From Phytophthora quininea (taxonomy: Eukaryota; Oomycota; Peronosporomycetes; Peronosporales; Peronosporaceae), in assembly GCA_011947345.1 (NCBI GenBank), contig JAAVTG010000380.1, positions 1 through 64,000 on the forward strand: 64,000 nucleotides of DNA. The letters are read 5' to 3'. Each line of letters opens with the position of its first letter. Within the stretch, counting starts at the first letter, position 1. This document shows positions 33,120 through 43,180 of this stretch, piece by piece. The translations under genes and the position numbers were made by a program. The notes beneath the pieces were generated by a model. The model was given only the letters and a program-made list of their open reading frames with translations, ran no database searches and was not told the DNA's origin.

Positions 33120-33908
33120 ATGAGCGTGGGACTGACCATCCTCCAAGCGCTGGCGTCGATCTTCTCGGTGGCTATGATCCTGAGCTCGGCTCCAGACATG
33201 CGCCGCATCCACAAAAGCCAAAGCACTGAAGACGTCGCACTCTTCCCGTTGGTGGGACTCTGGCTCAACTGCCACATGCTCATGCTCTACGGGTTGGCCA
33301 CCGCCGACTACTTTCCCCTCTTCGCGACGTACCTCTTCGGCGACATCGTGGCGGTCGTGTACGTCGCAGTCTTCTTCCGCTGGACGAAGGCACGAGCGTA
33401 CGCAGTCAAGGCCATTGGTGCCACCGCCGTGGTTGTCGCTCTTTCAGCAGCGTACACGATCCTCGGGATGGCTGGTGTTACGGGCCAGTCGAGCGACCAA
33501 GTTGGCCTCGTGACGGGCTACATGATGGCTGTGGGCAGTGTGCTGCTGTACATCGCCCCGTTCGAGACGATCAAGACCGTCCTCAAGACTCGGTCGGGAG
33601 CGTCGATCCCCTTTAGAATGTGCCTCGCTGGCGCGACGTCCAACGTCCTGTGGGTGATCAACGGACTCCTCACGGGCGACATGTTCATCTTCCTCCTCGG
33701 AGCGGTGTGTGCAGCTCTGGGACTGGTGCAAGTCGTGCTGTACCTGATCTTCCGTCCAAACAAAGCTTCGTCCGCAGCAAAAATTGAGATTGATCAGGGC
33801 AAAATGGATAGCAAGTTCGTCCTCCCAATGACGGTGTTCTCGGCTCGCAGTGGCGACACCGTCGAGTCGCTACCATCGTCGATGTTTGTTGCTGTCCACT
33901 CGCCGTAG
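33120..33908 (+). CDS. SWEET sugar transporter SW3 (group A)
   Basis: Intact single exon, 262 residues, MSVGLTILQALASIFSVAMI. It has the same landmarks as SW2 (SSAPDMRRIHKSQSTEDVAL; APFETIKTVLKTRSGASIPF; NVLWVINGLLTGDMF; LGLVQVVLYLIFRPN), so all seven helices are readable. Unlike SW2 it has no intron. The tail ends VESLPSSMFVAVHSP, a copy of the shared C-terminal motif. The bundle prolines (SAP, FPLVGLW, APFE, SIPF) are all present. Passive sugar uniporter by family. Confidence 0.93.
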   Translation: MSVGLTILQALASIFSVAMILSSAPDMRRIHKSQSTEDVALFPLVGLWLNCHMLMLYGLATADYFPLFATYLFGDIVAVVYVAVFFRWTKARAYAVKAIGATAVVVALSAAYTILGMAGVTGQSSDQVGLVTGYMMAVGSVLLYIAPFETIKTVLKTRSGASIPFRMCLAGATSNVLWVINGLLTGDMFIFLLGAVCAALGLVQVVLYLIFRPNKASSAAKIEIDQGKMDSKFVLPMTVFSARSGDTVESLPSSMFVAVHSP

Positions 33909-34026
33909 CTTTCTAGACCTTTGCTAGGATAGAACACTGTCGATAAACGCACTATGGCGATGAACAAATGCCACCCTAATAAACTGCAACCCGTGCGTCG
34001 AGCGTGATACATATTTTACTGAGCGA

Positions 34027-34876
34027 TCACTGAGGAGTTTTCATTTGCACGAATACGTCCTTGTCGCTACGTGCTTCAGATTCCAAGTCATAGACAACAG
34101 CTTGTTCGCTTTTGGTGCGCCGGCGTTCACTTGCCGGACTCAGCAGAGCATTCTGGATGCGTCCCGGTCGGTAGATGATGTAGACAATGATCTGGACGAG
34201 TCCAAGCGCTGCACCTGCCGCGTTGGTCGTCAGCACGTACATGTCGTCCTCGAGAGTGCTGGTCCAGACCCACAGCATGCCGTTGATAAATGCTACGGCG
34301 GACATGGTGACCGGCATGGACGACGCGTTCTTGGTGCGGATGATGCGCTTCAGCGTCTCCAACGGCGCCACCTTCAGACAGAGGTTCATGACGACGCACA
34401 TGTAGCCCAGAATCTTCTTCACTTGGTGTTCGGACTGGTGGGTGTAGCCTGGCACGGCAATCGCAGCGTAGATCGAGATGAGGATCATCCCGACGACCGT
34501 CACCCCCAGAGCACGTAGAGCCGTCGACGTGCAGTGCACCACCACCAGTAGACGACTCCAAACACGATCGCAGAAGCAGTTTGGAAGGCACATACGGAGA
34601 AGAGTGGGAAGAAGTTGCCGATCAAGTACGAGTAGATCATCCTAACGAACACACATACGAATGTACTAGAGTCAGTGGGGAATGTTGTAGCTGTACAGAA
34701 CGCTATTCGCACCAGAGATAAGAGTTCCCGAACAGTGTGACGACTGGAAAGATGGAGACGTCGCCCGCATCTCGCTGCTTGTGGACACGACGGATCTCCG
34801 GGTACGGACTCAGCCCGACGGCAATGGCCGTCACGAACGTCAGCACTCGCAGCGTAATGAGCAGTCCGTCCGCCAT
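34027..34876 (-). CDS. SWEET sugar transporter SW4 (group A)
   Basis: Exons 34713-34876 and 34027-34641 (71-bp intron), split at the same TGG|ATG-like point after TM2 as SW2, SW5 and SW14. MADGLLITLRVLTFVTAIAV, LSPYPEIRRVHKQRDAGDVS, MIYSYLIGNFFPLFSV, APLETLKRIIRTKNASSMPV and GLVQIIVYIIYRPGR mark the fold. One frame break near 34510 at a G5/C5 run (LYVLWG then VTVVGMILISIY). The tail (DVFVQMKTPQ) keeps only a worn form of the common motif. Divergent from SW5, its closest relative. Confidence 0.88.
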
Positions 34877-35284
34877 GGTCAGAAAGAAATCGATTATGAA
34901 GAGCGACACGAAAAAAGGAGAAGACCTCGGTAAGCAAGGATTAGTGTATGAAGGCATATCGTGATTTGAGTTGGCTGGTCTCAGATCAGCGACTCGCTGG
35001 GTGTCTTCCACCCAAACGTTTCTCGAGCAGAGCTTGCCACGTTTTAGCAGTCGACTGCATGTTCCTGGTTGTCGATCATCAGAAAGTAGCGATCGATTTT
35101 CAATGTTGTACACGGGTTTCAAAAGTGGTCTTGTCGATAAACTACGATCGCCTAGAACTCCACGCTTGGCACCTTGGATGGGCTTCGCTTCGGTTCAATC
35201 TGCTGCAGTCCACTCGTCACCGAATGCATACTAACACCAGGCAGTGGTTAGCACTTCATTCGTGCTTTGGCCACCTCTGAAGCG
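34877..35284. other. Divergent interval between SW4 and SW5
   Basis: 408 bp that should contain the SW4 promoter and the former SW5 promoter. No other feature recognised. Confidence 0.4.
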
Positions 35285-36144
35285 GTGGCGGAAGGTGCTC
35301 TATTGACGACGCTGCGGGTGCTGACGTTGTGACGGCTATAGCGGTGGGGCTCAGTCCGTTCCCTGAAATCTACCGGGTCTACAAGCAGAAAGTAGTCGGC
35401 GATGTCTCCATCTTCCCCATCGCCACGCTGTTTGCAAACTCGTATCTGTGGTATGAAGAGGATACTTGTTTGTGAAGAATACACAAAGCTCTGACTTGTT
35501 TGCTTCGTTCAGGATGATCTACAGCTACCTGGTTGGGGAGTTCTTCCCACTCTTCTCTGTCACGGCGTTCGCTGCCGTCATGTCGATCGTCTTCTCTGCA
35601 GTTTACATTTGGTACTGCAAGGAGAAGCACACCACAAGAAGATTCTACACGCTGTGGGGTAGCGCTGCCGTGCTACTTGCAGTCATCACAATCTACGTGG
35701 TGATTGATGTTGCTGGGGTGACCCACCAGTCCAAACACCAGGTCATGACCATCCTCGCCAACCTTTGTGTCGTCATGAACTTGTGTCTGAAAGCGGCACC
35801 GCTGGAGACCATCAACCGCATCCTGCGGACTAAAACGCGTCGTCCATGCCCGTCACCATGTCCATCGCCGCGTTCGTGAACGGAGGTCTCTGGGTCTGGA
35901 CGTGCATTCTCATCGACGACATGTTTGTTTTGACTCCAAACGCTGCGGGAACGGCGTTGGGCGGAGTCAAGTCGTCTTGTACATTATTTACCGTCCCGGG
36001 AAAGCAGTAGCTGCTGCTCAAAGCAGCTTGCAAAATGCTGAACGGTCCAGAAGTAAACTCTCGAGCTTCGTCGAGTCCGAATTGTGCAGCGACAGAGAGA
36101 AGACGAAAAGTACTGCGTTCGAAGCGCTCCAGTCTTCAGTCTAA
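35285..36144 (+). pseudogene. SWEET SW5 (group A), probably decaying copy of SW4
   Basis: Exons 35285-35450 and 35513-36144, intron at the SW4 position. Aligned with SW4, its initiator ATG has become GTG (35285-35287) and no upstream in-frame ATG is evident. One-base losses occur near 35327, 35838 and 35968, and two of them are not in long homopolymers. Between them the protein is well kept: LSPFPEIYRVYKQKVVGDVS, MIYSYLVGEFFPLFSVTAF, APLETINRILRTK, YIIYRPGKAVAA and tail KSTAFEALQSSV. It could still be a live gene with sequencing errors and a missed start. Confidence 0.6.
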
Positions 36145-36626
36145 AAGAACAGCGACTGAAAAAGTGGGTCGGAGGTGCTGGATCGCTTTTTCTGGACGTG
36201 CTTTCAACGGCGGACCCGGGTAGACACGCGCGAGTTAATTGGTGGACTGCGTTGTCCTCGACGGCACGACGTTAAATGGAGTCGACCTGGTTCTCGACTG
36301 GGACCAAGCAGTTTTGCCGAGGAGCTGCGAATTTCGCAAGGAAAGCAGTTTGTGGCGAAGTTTCCGTGCGGCAGTTCGACTCCTGACAACATTGGCCGTT
36401 CTCAAGCGGTTTTAGCGGTGTTTGTTGCTCTGCATCATATCAAAATGTTTAGTTGCGGGCAGATTGCCATGACCAGCGACCAGTGAGACAGGCTCAGTCT
36501 TCACGAGTCGATCCTGAGCACGAGCCGCTTTCAGTTTGCGATTTGCCAGCTAGCACTCAAGTGCTCCATCGACTGCGTCTGTCACCGCAGTATTCGTCAA
36601 CCAAGACCCCACCACACACTTCCACG
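36145..36626. other. Upstream region of SW6
   Basis: 482 bp with no recognised gene; presumed SW6 promoter. Confidence 0.4.
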
Positions 36627-37456
36627 ATGGTCGACAGCACGGTGCTCCTCGTCGTCCGGATTTTTGCTGCGTTCGGTGCGATCGCCTTGATCTGCAGCCC
36701 GTCCATTCTAATGCATCGAATCCACAAGCAAAAGCACGTGGGCGTCGCGTCCGTTCTCCCACTCGTCCTGCTGCTGGTGAACACTCACGTGTGGATGATG
36801 TATGGCTACCTGGCCAAAAACTACTTCCCTATCGTCGCTTGCTACGTGTTTGGCGACCTCGCTGCGTTGTGCTACATTGCAGTCTACTGGCAGTACACCA
36901 CTGAACGTCGCTACGTGAACATGGTATTCGCTGCGATCTTGTGCATCATGATCGTCCTCACCGTCTACGCCATTGTTGGCGGACTCGGCTACACGAACCA
37001 AACGCGAGCTGCAGTTGGCCAAACTCTTGGCTACGTGGGCGACGCAACCGCCATTTGTCTGTACGCGGCGCCCATGGAGAAGCTCTTCCAGGTGCTCAAG
37101 CACAAGTCGGCCATCTTCATCAACCCCACATGGTGGTCGCGAGTCTCACGAACAACGTCATGTGGTTCACCTACGGCATCCTGACTGGCAATTGGATCAT
37201 CATCGCGCCCAACATTTTGTTCGTGACGCTGAATTCGTCCACTCTGGTGCTGTACTTGGTGTTCAACCCCAAGACGCACCCGCTGCGTGACAGCTTTTTC
37301 GTCGCTGCAGAAGACGACGACACTCCGATCGAAGTGACCGTGGAGATGTCGCCCAAAGCTACTGGCCCTGGCAAGGTGTCGAACATCCCCAGTCCAGAGT
37401 ACAAGGCCATGCAGTCTCCACTTGAGCCACTGCGTCTGCAACTAGACAGGAACTAA
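36627..37456 (+). CDS. SWEET sugar transporter SW6 (group B)
   Basis: Starts MVDSTVLLVVRIFAAFGAIA. Group B landmarks: CSPSILMHRIHKQKHVGVAS, MMYGYLAKNYFPIVACYVFG, YWQYTTERRYVN, GGLGYTNQTRA, YAAPMEKLFQVLKHKSA, FIN-HMVVASL then NNVMWFTYGIL, and LVFNPKTHPL in the cytosolic tail. One base is lost near 37127 in a C-run (INP|HMVV). The tail is longer than in group A and ends IPSPEYKAMQSPLEP followed by a Leu/Arg-rich end nearly identical to SW8. SW6-SW7 and SW8-SW9 look like copies of one two-gene unit. Confidence 0.9.
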
Positions 37457-37645
37457 ACTAACTAGCGTGAAGTCAATTAACTGCTGTCCGTGTTGAAGAT
37501 TTGATTGTGTGCCGAGCTTGAGACGTTCTACCAGGATTGTGTAAGCTCCTGCGTTTACTGACCAAGTCGTTTGGCGCTGAGGTGGGCTCACTTATCAATT
37601 TGCCAGCCGCTCGCCACGTTGGTAGCAACTCAATCTGTTTGCAAG

Positions 37646-38424
37646 ATGGCCGACTCGGCTGTCGTAATGGCCGTGCGCGTCTTCATGGCCTGCACGACCG
37701 TGTCCATGGCCTACATGCCGTCACTTTTCGTGCGGCAAATCTACCGAGCTAAAGCTGTCGGTACTGCGTCCATCGTTCCTCTCCTCTCGCTGCTGGCCAA
37801 CTCGCACGTCTGGATGATGTACGGCTACATGTGCAAGACGTGGTTCCCCAGCTTTCCAGCTTCCTCGTCGGCGACGTCGCTGCAGTGTGCTACCTCTCCA
37901 TCTACGTCTACTACTCGTCGGACCGACAACGTGCTGTTCGTGCTGTTGGAATTGCCGTCGCCATCTTGGCCGTGCCATCGATCTACGTGATCGCGGGTGG
38001 CTTGGGACTTACAGGACAATCACGGGCAGGGGTGGGCAAGACGGAAGGATTCTTTTGCGCTGCTACGGTGGTGTGTCTCCATCTCGTCATGCTCAAGAAC
38101 CTCATCAACGTGATCAAGCTCCGGTCTGCAGACTCGCTAAACCTTCGATTACTGGCGGTAGGGACGGCCAACACGTGCGGATGGTTCACGTACGGAATGG
38201 TGACCGACAACTGGATCATTAGTGGGCCCCACACGTTCGTCACGGCACTACATGCCGCAGCGTTGGTCCTGTACACTTTGTTCCGTGCGAGGGCTGACGT
38301 CGCTGCTACGGACAAGAGACCGATTCGAATATCGATCGAGTTGTCGCCGAAAGCTACCAGCAAGGCGGCAATTTGTGTCCCGAGCCCAGAGTATCATGCG
38401 CTACCGTCGCCGCTAGGTCACTAG
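37646..38424 (+). CDS. SWEET-like transporter SW7 (group C)
   Basis: MADSAVVMAVRVFMACTTVS, YMPSLFVRQIYRAKAVGTAS, MMYGYMCKTWFPSF. One base is lost near 37858, after which SFLVGDVAAVCYLSIYVYYS continues. In the second bundle, where SWEETs normally read [AS]PxE, it has LVMLKNLINVIKLRSADS, and SxP before TM6 is SLNLRLLAVG, so both second-half prolines are missing. NTCGWFTYGMVTDNWII keeps the TM6/7 Asn-Trp region. Tail VPSPEYHALPSPLGH. Follows SW6 by 189 bp. Transport activity cannot be assumed. Confidence 0.87.
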
Positions 38425-38726
38425 AAGGCAGGCTCGAAAAGTTCGACTCGTCGCAGTTTGTGGTGACGTCGGGGTTTGTCAGTGCGTGCTTCAGAACTAA
38501 GCTTTGGCGCCAGCTGTTCGAGTCCAGCGCTCTGCTTCCTATCGGTTTGATGCGATGCAGCACCAACAATGGCCAGCGCTTTTCGACCGACACGGGAAGA
38601 AATGCATCAACCGCAGTTGTTTAGATGCAAAGCTTCAGTCTCCGATCTCCGACAACATGGACACTTGCTGCCACCAGCTTCACTTTGCAATTTGCCCTTT
38701 AACACGTCTGCAAACACACGTCCAAG

Positions 38727-39545
38727 ATGGTCGACAGCACCGCTCTCTTCGTTGTTCGGATTTTCGCCGGTCTCGGCGCGCTTGGACTCATTTGGAGCCC
38801 CTCGATCGTGATGTACCGCATCCACAAGCAGCAGAACGTCGGGGTCGCGTCCGTGTTGCCGCTCGTCATGCTGCTGGCCAACTCGCACATGTGGACGGTC
38901 TACGGCTATCTGGGCGAGCTTTGGTTCCCTGTCTTCAGTTGCTTTCTGGTTGGCGACGTTGCTGCATTGCTGTACATCGCAGTGTATTGGCGGTACACGA
39001 CCGAGCGCCGATACGTGACTCGCATGCTGCTGGCAGTGCTCTCGTTCCTCTCGCTGGTCACAATCTACGCAGTCATCGGAGGTCTTGGCTATACAGGCCA
39101 AACACGGTCACAAGTGGACTCCATCGTGGGCTACATCGGCGACGTGACGGCCATCCTTCTGTACGCGGCGCCCATGGAGAAGATCGTGCAGGTGCTCAAG
39201 CACAAGTCCGCCGCCTTCATCAACATCCACATGGTCATCGCCAGCCTCATTAACAACTGGATGTGGTTCTCCTACGGCATCCTGGCCGACAACTGGATTA
39301 TCCTGGCCCCCAACATTCTGTTTGTGGCGCTCAACTCGTTCACGCTGGTGCTGTACCTGGTCTTCAACCCAAAGACGCACCCGCTGCCAGAGAGCTTTTC
39401 AGCGGACAGGAACGACGACGACGAGCGTATTCAAGTAACGGTGGAGATGTCACCGAAGGCTGCGAGCAAAGCGATGCCAAGCCCGGAATACTCGGCGATG
39501 CAGTCTCCGCTAGAACCACTGCGTCTGCAGCTCGATAGAATCTAA
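38727..39545 (+). CDS. SWEET sugar transporter SW8 (group B)
   Basis: Intact single exon, 272 residues, MVDSTALFVVRIFAGLGALG. Nearly a paralogous twin of SW6: SPSIVMYRIHKQQNVGVASV, YWRYTTERRYVT, GGLGYTGQTRS, YAAPMEKIVQVLKHKSAAFI, NNWMWFSYGILADNW, LVFNPKTHPLPESF. In the TM5-TM6 turn it has FINIHMV, so the fourth bundle proline (FINP in SW13 and SW15) is Ile here. Tail MPSPEYSAMQSPLEP. The 302 bp between SW7 and SW8 holds no other gene. Confidence 0.95.
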   Translation: MVDSTALFVVRIFAGLGALGLIWSPSIVMYRIHKQQNVGVASVLPLVMLLANSHMWTVYGYLGELWFPVFSCFLVGDVAALLYIAVYWRYTTERRYVTRMLLAVLSFLSLVTIYAVIGGLGYTGQTRSQVDSIVGYIGDVTAILLYAAPMEKIVQVLKHKSAAFINIHMVIASLINNWMWFSYGILADNWIILAPNILFVALNSFTLVLYLVFNPKTHPLPESFSADRNDDDERIQVTVEMSPKAASKAMPSPEYSAMQSPLEPLRLQLDRI

Positions 39546-39882
39546 TAAACGAAATTGAAATATACACTACTGCACCTTTTCCAATTCAGCGAGGACCTGC
39601 TGCGGACAGGAATTTGCAGCTGTCACTGTTGAATCGAGCAATCGGAAACGGACACCTTTATTCAGCGATGCAATCATTTGCGCTCAAATTGTGCATATAT
39701 TGCATACAAAAGCCAAGCTTATTTATCGGTTTCCGTCTTGAAATGACCATTTCGGGTGACTCATCCTCCGGTGCAACACACTTACCCGTCCAACCACTTT
39801 CCGTTCCGGTACCAGTCACACATCGTCAAGTCGGTCAAGTGCATCAGCTGGTGGCCCCACAACGCAATTCTCCTCGCCAGCG

Positions 39883-40698
39883 ATGCTCTACGACGGCCCC
39901 GGAGACTTTGTCGCTCGCGTCTGGATCGCGTGCACGACGCTCACCATCGCCTACCTGCCGTCGCGCTTCGTGCGCCGCATCTACCGCGAGAGAGCCGTCG
40001 GCGACGCCTCCATGGTGCCGCTCGTGGTGCTGCAGGGTATCTCGCACGTCTGGATGCTCTACGGCTTCATGACCGAGACCTGGTTCCCCAGCTTCCCCAT
40101 CTTCCTCGTCAGCGACGTCGCCGCGCTGTGCTATAATTTCATCTACTGGCGGTTCGCTAGCGACCGCCGCCGCGTGGCCTGCGTGCTCTTCGTCTTGTAC
40201 TCGATCCTGGCCCTGCCCTCCATCTACGTCATTGTGGGCGGACTGGGCTACACGCACGAGACCAGAAGACAAGTCGCCAGACACCAGGGCATCGTCTGCG
40301 GCGTCACGTTGTGCACACTGAACCTCGTGGTGCTCAAGAGCATCTACCAGGCGTTCAAGCAAAAGTCGTCGGCGTCGATGAGTCTCAAGACGCTGCTGAT
40401 CGGAGCTGCCAACACGTGCGGATGGTTTACGTTCGGCTATTTGACCGATAACTGGATCATCAGCAGTCCGCACACGTTCGTGATGGCGCTGCACGCGGCG
40501 GCGTTGGCCACGTACGTCGTATTTCTGCCGAGGAAGGAGCAGTTTGTTGATGAGTTAGAGGTTGTTTCCATCGAGCTCTCGCAGAAGAGCGACTTTGTGG
40601 CACGTGCAAGCCCCAGCACGCAGTTCCACGCACTGCGGTCCCCAATGGAGCCGATACGAAGCAACTCTGCAGCGAAGACGGTCCCTCGAGTAGCTTAA
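39883..40698 (+). CDS. SWEET-like transporter SW9 (group C)
   Basis: Intact, 271 residues, MLYDGPGDFVARVWIACTTL. YLPSRFVRRIYRERAVGDAS, MLYGFMTETWFPSFPIFLVS, GGLGYTHETRRQVARHQG. The second bundle reads LNLVVLKSIYQAFKQKSSAS and MSLKTLLIGAANTCGWFTFG, so both second-half prolines are lost as in SW7. As this gene has no frame break, the loss is real and not a sequencing effect. Tail SPSTQFHALRSPMEP. The 337 bp upstream holds no gene that I can identify. Confidence 0.94.
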   Translation: MLYDGPGDFVARVWIACTTLTIAYLPSRFVRRIYRERAVGDASMVPLVVLQGISHVWMLYGFMTETWFPSFPIFLVSDVAALCYNFIYWRFASDRRRVACVLFVLYSILALPSIYVIVGGLGYTHETRRQVARHQGIVCGVTLCTLNLVVLKSIYQAFKQKSSASMSLKTLLIGAANTCGWFTFGYLTDNWIISSPHTFVMALHAAALATYVVFLPRKEQFVDELEVVSIELSQKSDFVARASPSTQFHALRSPMEPIRSNSAAKTVPRVA

Positions 40699-40940
40699 AG
40701 TAATGAAAGAAAAACATACCATACTAGCTGATTCTGCAGCACTGTAGAACCATGGTGTCGTTGCTGCTAATGTTAAACAGCGCCAACCTCGTCCAACTTT
40801 TAAAGACGATTGAAGCTCGTGACGACATGTGTTGGTCATGTTCATCCTATCTACTCCATCAGACTAAGTAAGCCCGTTCGTCCAATCGACCCATTGCAGT
40901 TCGAATGGTTCGCAACGCATCGCTGCAAATTCTCTGCAGC

Positions 40941-41675
40941 ATGGTCGAGCCGCTGGTGCGAGTATCCGTCGCGGTCGCCGCGCTTGCAAATGCCTACATG
41001 CCATCGCTTTTCGTTCGGCGGATTTATCGAGAACAAGCCGCTTACAATTTCTCCATCGCCCCACTCGTTGCTCTTCAAAGCATTTCCCACGCGTGGTTGC
41101 TCTACAGTGTCCTGACTGAGACGTGGTTTCCCAGCTTCATTTGCTACATTCCGTGTGAGATTGCTGCGGCGTGTTTCAACTTCATCTACTGGCGTTACGC
41201 AACAGAGCGACATCAAGTCACTCTCATCCTGGCCACAACATATTTGTTGTTGTTTTCCACGACAGTCTTCGTGGTTATCGGTGGCCTAGGCTACACCGAC
41301 GAGACGCGAGAGCAAGTTGCCACTCACCAAGGATACGTCTGCGATGCCACCATGATCAGCGTAAGCTTGGTCATGCTCAAGAACCTCGTCAGTATATCCA
41401 AACAGCGCTCGGTAGTCCCTCTCGACCTTCCTGTGTTGGCCGTTGGCTCTGTAAACACGTGCTGTTGGCTCACCTTCGGAGTGGTGACTTCAGACTGGAT
41501 CATCATCACTCACCACATTTTGAGCATGGTGCTTCACGCGGCTGCATGGGTCTCGTACGTTGCGTTCCGACCCAGGACGAGTTCGATCGGTAAAGATGAG
41601 GACGACATTGCGATATCTCTGGAGTACGAGAGTCTGCAATCGCCACTGGAGGCGATCGATCCCCCAGACAAATAG
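40941..41675 (+). CDS. SWEET-like transporter SW10 (group C)
   Basis: Intact frame. I start at MVEPLVRVSVAVAALANAYM because it aligns with SW7 and SW9; an in-frame ATG at 40905 would add 12 residues. PSLFVRRIYREQAAYNFSIA, TETWFPSFICYIPCEIAAAC, GGLGYTDETREQVATHQGYV, SVSLVMLKNLVSISKQRSVV, NTCCWLTFGVVTSDWIIIT. The TM5 proline is lost; a proline is present just before TM6 but shifted (PLDLPVLAVG). The tail ends LEYESLQSPLEAIDPPDK, keeping the motif without its first SP. Confidence 0.92.
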   Translation: MVEPLVRVSVAVAALANAYMPSLFVRRIYREQAAYNFSIAPLVALQSISHAWLLYSVLTETWFPSFICYIPCEIAAACFNFIYWRYATERHQVTLILATTYLLLFSTTVFVVIGGLGYTDETREQVATHQGYVCDATMISVSLVMLKNLVSISKQRSVVPLDLPVLAVGSVNTCCWLTFGVVTSDWIIITHHILSMVLHAAAWVSYVAFRPRTSSIGKDEDDIAISLEYESLQSPLEAIDPPDK

Positions 41676-41817
41676 TTCTGCAACTAAAAGGCATGCAATT
41701 CACCAAGTATGAAAGCGTTTGATGGCATTCTCTCACTTCACCAACTTCAACGCCAACGCATCTCCTGCTCGGACGATGACGTCTACTTTCCACTTCTTCT
41801 TTTGCTGGCAAGGCGAG

Positions 41818-42640
41818 ATGGTCGACAGTTCGGTGCTTTGGGTCATCAAAGTCCTCGCAGCGTCGACATCGCTCATGATGATCTGCAGCCCCGTGATTTC
41901 AATCTACCGGATCCACAAAAGAGAGACGTCGGCGTTGCGTCCGTGATCCCGTTGGTCTCTCTGCTCGCCAACGCGCACATGTGGATGTTGTACGGCTACA
42001 TGGTGGAGAATTGGTTCCCCGTCTTTTGGTTTTCGTCTTCGGCGACGTTGCAGGCGTCGCGTTCTTGGTCGTTTATTGGAGATACACCACTGAACGGCGC
42101 TATGTGGGTCGCGTTCTGGCGGTCGTGACTTTCGTGATAATTCTCATCACACTTTACGCTGTCGTTGGTGGCTTGGGATATACCGATCAAAGTCGAGAGC
42201 AAGTCGGCTCGGTAATGGGAATTATTTGCGACGTGGTCGCCGTTTGTCTGTACGGAGCTCCGATGGAGAAGCTCTTCCACGTTCTCAAGTACAAGTCGGC
42301 CGTCTTCATCAATATCCACATGGTGACTGCCGGGACGACTAACAACGCGATGTGGTTCACCTACGGCATCCTCACGACGAACTGGTACATCATCTCGCCC
42401 AACATTCTGTTCCTGACGCTCGGGTCGTCTACGATGGCGTTGTACATCACGTTTAACCCGAAGACTCACCCGCTGCCAGACAATTTCCTCGGCGCAAACT
42501 CTCCGTTGGATGCAAATGCGACGTCCTTCCTGTCCGTCGAAATGACACCGAAGGCAAGTTTTAGTCGGAAAATCCGCAGTGAACCTGCCAGTCCAGCGTT
42601 CCAAGCAATGGCGTCGCCTTTGAGGACTCTGCCGTGGTAG
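41818..42640 (+). CDS. SWEET sugar transporter SW11 (group B)
   Basis: MVDSSVLWVIKVLAASTSLM, CSPVISIYRIHKR, then after a one-base shift near 41922 KRDVGVASVIPLVSLLANAH, and after another near 42030 VFGDVAGVAFLVVYWRYTTE. The rest is open: GGLGYTDQSREQVGSVMGII, YGAPMEKLFHVLKYKSAVFI, NNAMWFTYGILTTNWYII, TFNPKTHPLPDNF. Tail PASPAFQAMASPLRT. Its DVVAVCLYGAP stretch is the closest match in the window to the SWEET fragment at 59.2 kb. Confidence 0.88.
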
Positions 42641-43180
42641 GTTGATCAAAATCGGTGCGGAATGCAGTAGAATAAGCGACACAAAGGATTGAAAGGCTGC
42701 TACGAAAGGAACAGTTTTCAAGAACGCGAAAGCACTACGAGTTTTTATCTCTTCCCATTGCTAACACAAATTCCGAGTCCCAGTCCAACCGCGCTGAAGA
42801 TTTTCAAATGATCGTTCGTCGAAATAAAGACGATGACGGCTTGCACGTGCAGCCTGACGCTACTGTTTCCTCTCTTCCATTGCCATGGACCGCCGAAAGC
42901 CTTCGTCCAAGCAGAATTTTGGTGAGCCCAGTCGAAAACCGATTTGCCGGCCACAAAAATATTCAAGAGCCAATCACGCGAATACGCGCCGACAAAATGA
43001 GTCCTCTGCTCAGCGTCAAGCTGCGACTCGCGTCCTTTGTGTGCTTTGAATAATCTCGAAGTGCTTCCCATCGGAACTTCGGGTCGATCACTGTAAACCT
43101 CATTTTCAAATCCGCCGGCCAGCCACGAGTCCCCACACTCCTAGACCCCCTCGCCTCCCCGGCTGAAAACTCACTCGGTC
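42641..43180. other. Interval upstream of SW12
   Basis: 540 bp. A frame at 42808-43053 overlaps an antisense frame and resembles nothing. Presumed promoter of SW12. Confidence 0.4.
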
